Assembly: GCA_949286815.1 (NCBI GenBank)
Contig: CASEEB010000028.1
Span: 1 to 8,749 of the forward strand
Direction: 5' to 3'
Length of the DNA stretch: 8,749 bases
Source of the DNA: an uncultured Eubacteriales bacterium
Lineage (GTDB): Bacteria; Bacillota; Clostridia; Oscillospirales; CAG-272
In this document: positions 7,565 through 8,749 of the stretch, one piece after another
How the letters are laid out: each line of letters begins with the position of its first letter
Numbering within the stretch: position 1 is the first letter of the stretch
Made by a program: the position numbers and the translations under genes
Notes under the pieces: model-generated
Database searches by the model: none
What the model was told of the DNA's origin: nothing
The model's input: the letters and a program-made list of their open reading frames with translations, nothing else

Positions 7565-7641
7565 CTGTCCCTGTTTTATTTGCGCTGATCTGAAAATTCT
7601 GAAAAATATAGAAAACCGTATCTCGGCTGAAAAGTCCCGTT

Positions 7642-7664
7642 AAAAATTTTCCGCCCTGCGGAAA
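7642..7664 (-). terminator. Terminator-like hairpin inside the operon leader (possible attenuator)
   Basis: On the minus strand TTTCCGC (7664-7658) pairs with GCGGAAA (7654-7648) across a 3-nt loop (AGG), followed by A and five T's (7646-7642). It sits about 78 bases before the first start codon. The stem is short and the T-run modest, so it would be a weak terminator. An upstream CGGAAA (7719-7714) could pair with the same TTTCCG arm and prevent the hairpin. Confidence 0.4.
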
Positions 7665-7687
7665 CATGTCATGAGAAGCGAACATTT

Positions 7688-7713
7688 AAGCGTCACCCAT
7701 CAAGGCGACGCTT
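7688..7713 (-). ncRNA. Stable hairpin in the operon leader
   Basis: The minus-strand RNA AAGCGTCGCC pairs with GGTGACGCTT, giving 10 bp with a single G-U pair and a 6-nt loop. Read on the plus strand the G-U position becomes an A-C mismatch, so the fold favours a minus-strand transcript, consistent with the operon leader. No T-run follows on the minus strand, so it is not a terminator. Confidence 0.4.
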
Positions 7714-7887
7714 TTCCGTTTTATTACCCCGAAAGCGTGCGCACGTTTTTTCCTGATTGCAGTGCATACAGTAAACTGACGTAAGAGACGCGGCAACTGA
7801 GTCCTGCTGTCAATGCGCATAAATTTCACCCGACGGTTCATATAATCAAAAAAATACCGAAAATAAATACAAGCATTTTTCCGTATA

Positions 7888-7916
7888 ATTCTACCATAAT
7901 TCATATTAAAAAGCAA
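7888..7916 (-). promoter_or_regulatory. Candidate sigma-A-type promoter for the surface-polymer operon
   Basis: On the minus strand a -35-like TTGCTT (7916-7911) is followed after 17 bases by TAGAAT (7893-7888) with an extended -10 TG one base upstream. Predicted transcription start is near 7881. It is the best combination of boxes and spacing upstream of the first operon gene, but it is a consensus match only. Confidence 0.5.
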
Positions 7917-7944
7917 CATAAAAAACTGCGGCGGTAACTGTCAA
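7915..7944 (-). promoter_or_regulatory. Second candidate promoter, upstream and tandem
   Basis: On the minus strand a perfect TTGACA (7944-7939) is followed after 18 bases by TATGTT (7920-7915). It abuts and slightly overlaps the -35 of the promoter at 7888-7916, so the two could act as tandem or mutually exclusive starts. Confidence 0.4.
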
Positions 7945-8154
7945 GTAAAAGTAGGCAAGAGAACTTGCACACAAAAAATCTATATATAGTTTACCCCCCG
8001 AATATTTTTGTCAAGAGGGAAAACCGAAAAATTAAAATAATTGTTTGTTTTGGCAAATTGAATATATTTGCTTTTTCGGCGGCTTGATTGCGTCAGGCAG
8101 GATTACAAATTCCCGCTTTGTAAGGCTCCGCCGGCAGTTACAGTTCAGATGCCT
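7945..8154. other. Intergenic region between the 108-residue gene and the operon promoters
   Basis: No gene is seen. On the minus strand there is a third TTGACA (8014-8009), but the nearest -10-like TATATA (7986-7981) is about 22 bases away, so it is a doubtful promoter. A run of six G's lies between them on the minus strand (7994-7999). A small hairpin GCAAG/CTTGC lies at 7955-7968. No terminator for the 108-residue gene was found on the minus strand. Confidence 0.4.
8053..8076 (+). terminator. Weak hairpin plus T-run on the plus strand
   Basis: GCAAAT (8053-8058) pairs with ATTTGC (8066-8071) across 7 bases and is followed by TTTTT (8072-8076). The stem is only 6 bp and AT-rich, and no plus-strand gene lies upstream, so its function is doubtful. 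Confidence 0.15.
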
Positions 8155-8481
8155 TTATTTCCTGTGATACAGGTAATATACAATTATATCCATTTGGGTG
8201 TTATTTATCGAATTAACGCCGGAAACGGTTATTCCGTCTCCGCTTAAAAGCATATAGTATTTTGCGTTCTCTGTTTTACAGCGGAAAACATCGGCGGCGC
8301 CGCACATCACACGGATTTCGTCCTCAATAACTACTATTCTTCCGGTTTTGCCGAGTATAACCTCTTTAACGGTACCGTCATCATTTCTTATACGCTGTGT
8401 AACATACTTGATTTCCCTGCCATCCATTTGTTTTAAAACATTCGCATTGGGATTTTTATTTTTGCGTTTAAATCCGAACAT
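8155..8481 (-). CDS. Hypothetical 108-residue protein, family not recognised
   Basis: The ATG at 8479-8481 is preceded by AAAGGA at about 8-base spacing, and a near-consensus promoter lies just upstream, so this looks like a real gene. The product begins with a very basic, Asn/Lys-rich stretch (FGFKRKNKN). It is followed by alternating hydrophobic/polar stretches that look beta-rich, with VLKQMDGREIKY, EVILGKTGRIVVI and a C-terminal MDIIVYYLYHRK. There is no signal peptide or transmembrane segment, so it is probably cytoplasmic. Two cysteines (in VMCG and FRCK) are 8 residues apart and do not form an evident metal site. It lies 590 bases upstream of the polysaccharide operon on the same strand, with separate promoter candidates in between, so co-transcription is not implied. 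I cannot assign a function. Confidence 0.72.
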   Translation of the reverse strand: MFGFKRKNKNPNANVLKQMDGREIKYVTQRIRNDDGTVKEVILGKTGRIVVIEDEIRVMCGAADVFRCKTENAKYYMLLSGDGITVSGVNSINNTQMDIIVYYLYHRK

Positions 8482-8504
8482 ATTATCTATCCTTTATAAA
8501 CCCG

Positions 8505-8534
8505 ATTATATTAAATTTAATCCCCTAAATACAA
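8505..8534 (-). promoter_or_regulatory. Promoter of the 108-residue gene
   Basis: On the minus strand a perfect TATAAT (8510-8505) lies 18 bases after TTGTAT (8534-8529). Predicted start is near 8498, giving a leader of only about 17 nt that begins at the ribosome binding site AAAGGA. Confidence 0.55.
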
Positions 8535-8561
8535 GAACAGATATTTTTTGTGTCTGTTCTT
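8533..8561. repeat. Perfect 9-bp inverted repeat abutting the -35 box; possible operator
   Basis: AAGAACAGA (8533-8541) and TCTGTTCTT (8553-8561) are perfect inverted copies separated by 11 bases. The inner arm touches the -35 of the promoter for the 108-residue gene. Neither strand has a T-run after the second arm, so a terminator is less likely than a binding site for a dimeric regulator. The regulator is not known. Confidence 0.4.
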
Positions 8562-8749
8562 TACTTTACACAAATTCAGCCGCGAATTTATGCTTTTGAA
8601 GAAAATCAAAACTCTGCAACACGCCGTAAAACCATATGTTGCTGTTAATTTATTTTAGCACAAGAAACTCAAATTGTAAATATATCTGAAGCAGCGCAAG
8701 CCGCGCTAAAACAGCGATTTTTGCGATTACGGATTTCATCGTATCAAAT
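8562..8749. other. Right-end region without a supportable gene
   Basis: The only coding hint is a minus-strand frame open from the window edge to a TAA at about 8654, reading MKSVIAKIAVLARLALLQ and on to FLVLK (about 30 codons from the ATG). It could be the tail of a gene entering from the right or chance. No ribosome binding site was seen, and there is no RNA gene or clear repeat here. Confidence 0.3.

Larger units (their letters stand above)
7565..7881 (-). promoter_or_regulatory. Long structured 5' leader of the surface-polymer operon
   Basis: If transcription starts from the promoter at 7888-7916, about 317 nt precede the first GTG. Within it, in transcript order, are a self-complementary CGTGCGCACG (7736-7745), a 10-bp hairpin (7713-7688), a terminator-like hairpin (7664-7642) and three copies of TTTTCAG (7627-7633, 7599-7605, 7590-7596). 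No riboswitch class was recognised. A minus-strand frame of 77 codons covers 7919-7686, but its start lies in the promoter and it has no ribosome binding site, so it is not called a gene. Long leaders with attenuators or processive-antitermination sites are known ahead of capsule-type operons; a role of that kind here is inference. Confidence 0.45.

Noticed and set aside
7728..7752. CGTGCGCACG palindrome followed by T6 on the plus strand as a terminator
   Set aside because: A 2-4 base loop leaves a short stem, the T's are partly used in pairing, and no plus-strand gene lies upstream.
7686..7919. 77-codon minus-strand frame as a protein gene
   Set aside because: Its start sits within the promoter -35/-10 region and no ribosome binding site is seen. 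It is better described as part of the structured leader and kept as a finding only.
8348..8599. 83-codon plus-strand frame
   Set aside because: It is antisense to the start and promoter of the 108-residue gene, with no ribosome binding site or recognisable motif.
8654..8749. Minus-strand frame entering from the right edge
   Set aside because: It is about 30 codons with no ribosome binding site and no recognisable motif. It could be a gene tail but cannot be supported from this window.
1..8749. CRISPR array, tRNA/rRNA genes, intact insertion sequence, phage or defence genes
   Set aside because: Looked for regular repeats, cloverleaf-like patterns, transposase motifs and terminal inverted repeats; none were seen.

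Overview
The window looks like a chromosomal segment of a low-to-moderate GC Bacillota, most likely a gut Clostridia of the Ruminococcus/Oscillospiraceae kind. This is inferred from AG-rich ribosome binding sites, AT-rich promoters with TTGACA/TATAAT-like boxes, a MocR-family regulator, and a wall-teichoic-acid/capsule type gene cluster. No gene places it at species level.

Layout: (1) 3-767, plus strand: the C-terminal half of a MocR/PdxR-type regulator (aminotransferase-like, PLP-binding domain), cut by the window edge and closed by a clear intrinsic terminator at 807-841. (2) 842-1179: no intact gene. It holds a frameshifted minus-strand remnant that resembles the C-terminus of L-ribulose-5-phosphate 4-epimerase (AraD). 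(3) 7564 down to 1180, minus strand: a tight five-gene operon. In transcription order these are a GlfT2/rhamnosyltransferase-like GT2, a second GT2, an 896-residue GT2/TagF-like fusion (glycosyltransferase plus poly(glycerol-phosphate) polymerase type domain), an ABC-2 polysaccharide permease and its ATPase. Two junctions overlap by 7-8 bases and the others are 14 and 35 bases apart. (4) 7565-8154: a roughly 320-nt leader and promoter region with two good promoter candidates, a stable hairpin and a terminator-like hairpin ahead of the first gene. (5) 8155-8481, minus strand: a 108-residue protein of unknown function with its own promoter and a 9-bp inverted repeat against the -35 box. (6) 8562-8749: nothing firm.

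How the genes would work together: the three glycosyltransferases add sugars, one possibly galactofuranose or rhamnose, and glycerol-phosphate units to a lipid-linked chain on the cytoplasmic face. The permease/ATPase pair then moves the finished polymer across the membrane, as in TagGH or Wzm/Wzt export. No initiating transferase (TagO/WecA type), TagA, nucleotide-sugar or CDP-glycerol synthesis gene, or ligase is present, so those steps must be encoded elsewhere. The operon is visibly more AT-rich than the regulator gene at the left end, as is usual for exchanged surface-polysaccharide loci.

No CRISPR array, tRNA, rRNA, intact insertion sequence or defence system was seen. The parts least explained are the structured leader, the 108-residue orphan with its operator-like repeat, the uncharacterised middle and tail segments of the fusion protein and ATPase, and the AraD-like remnant.
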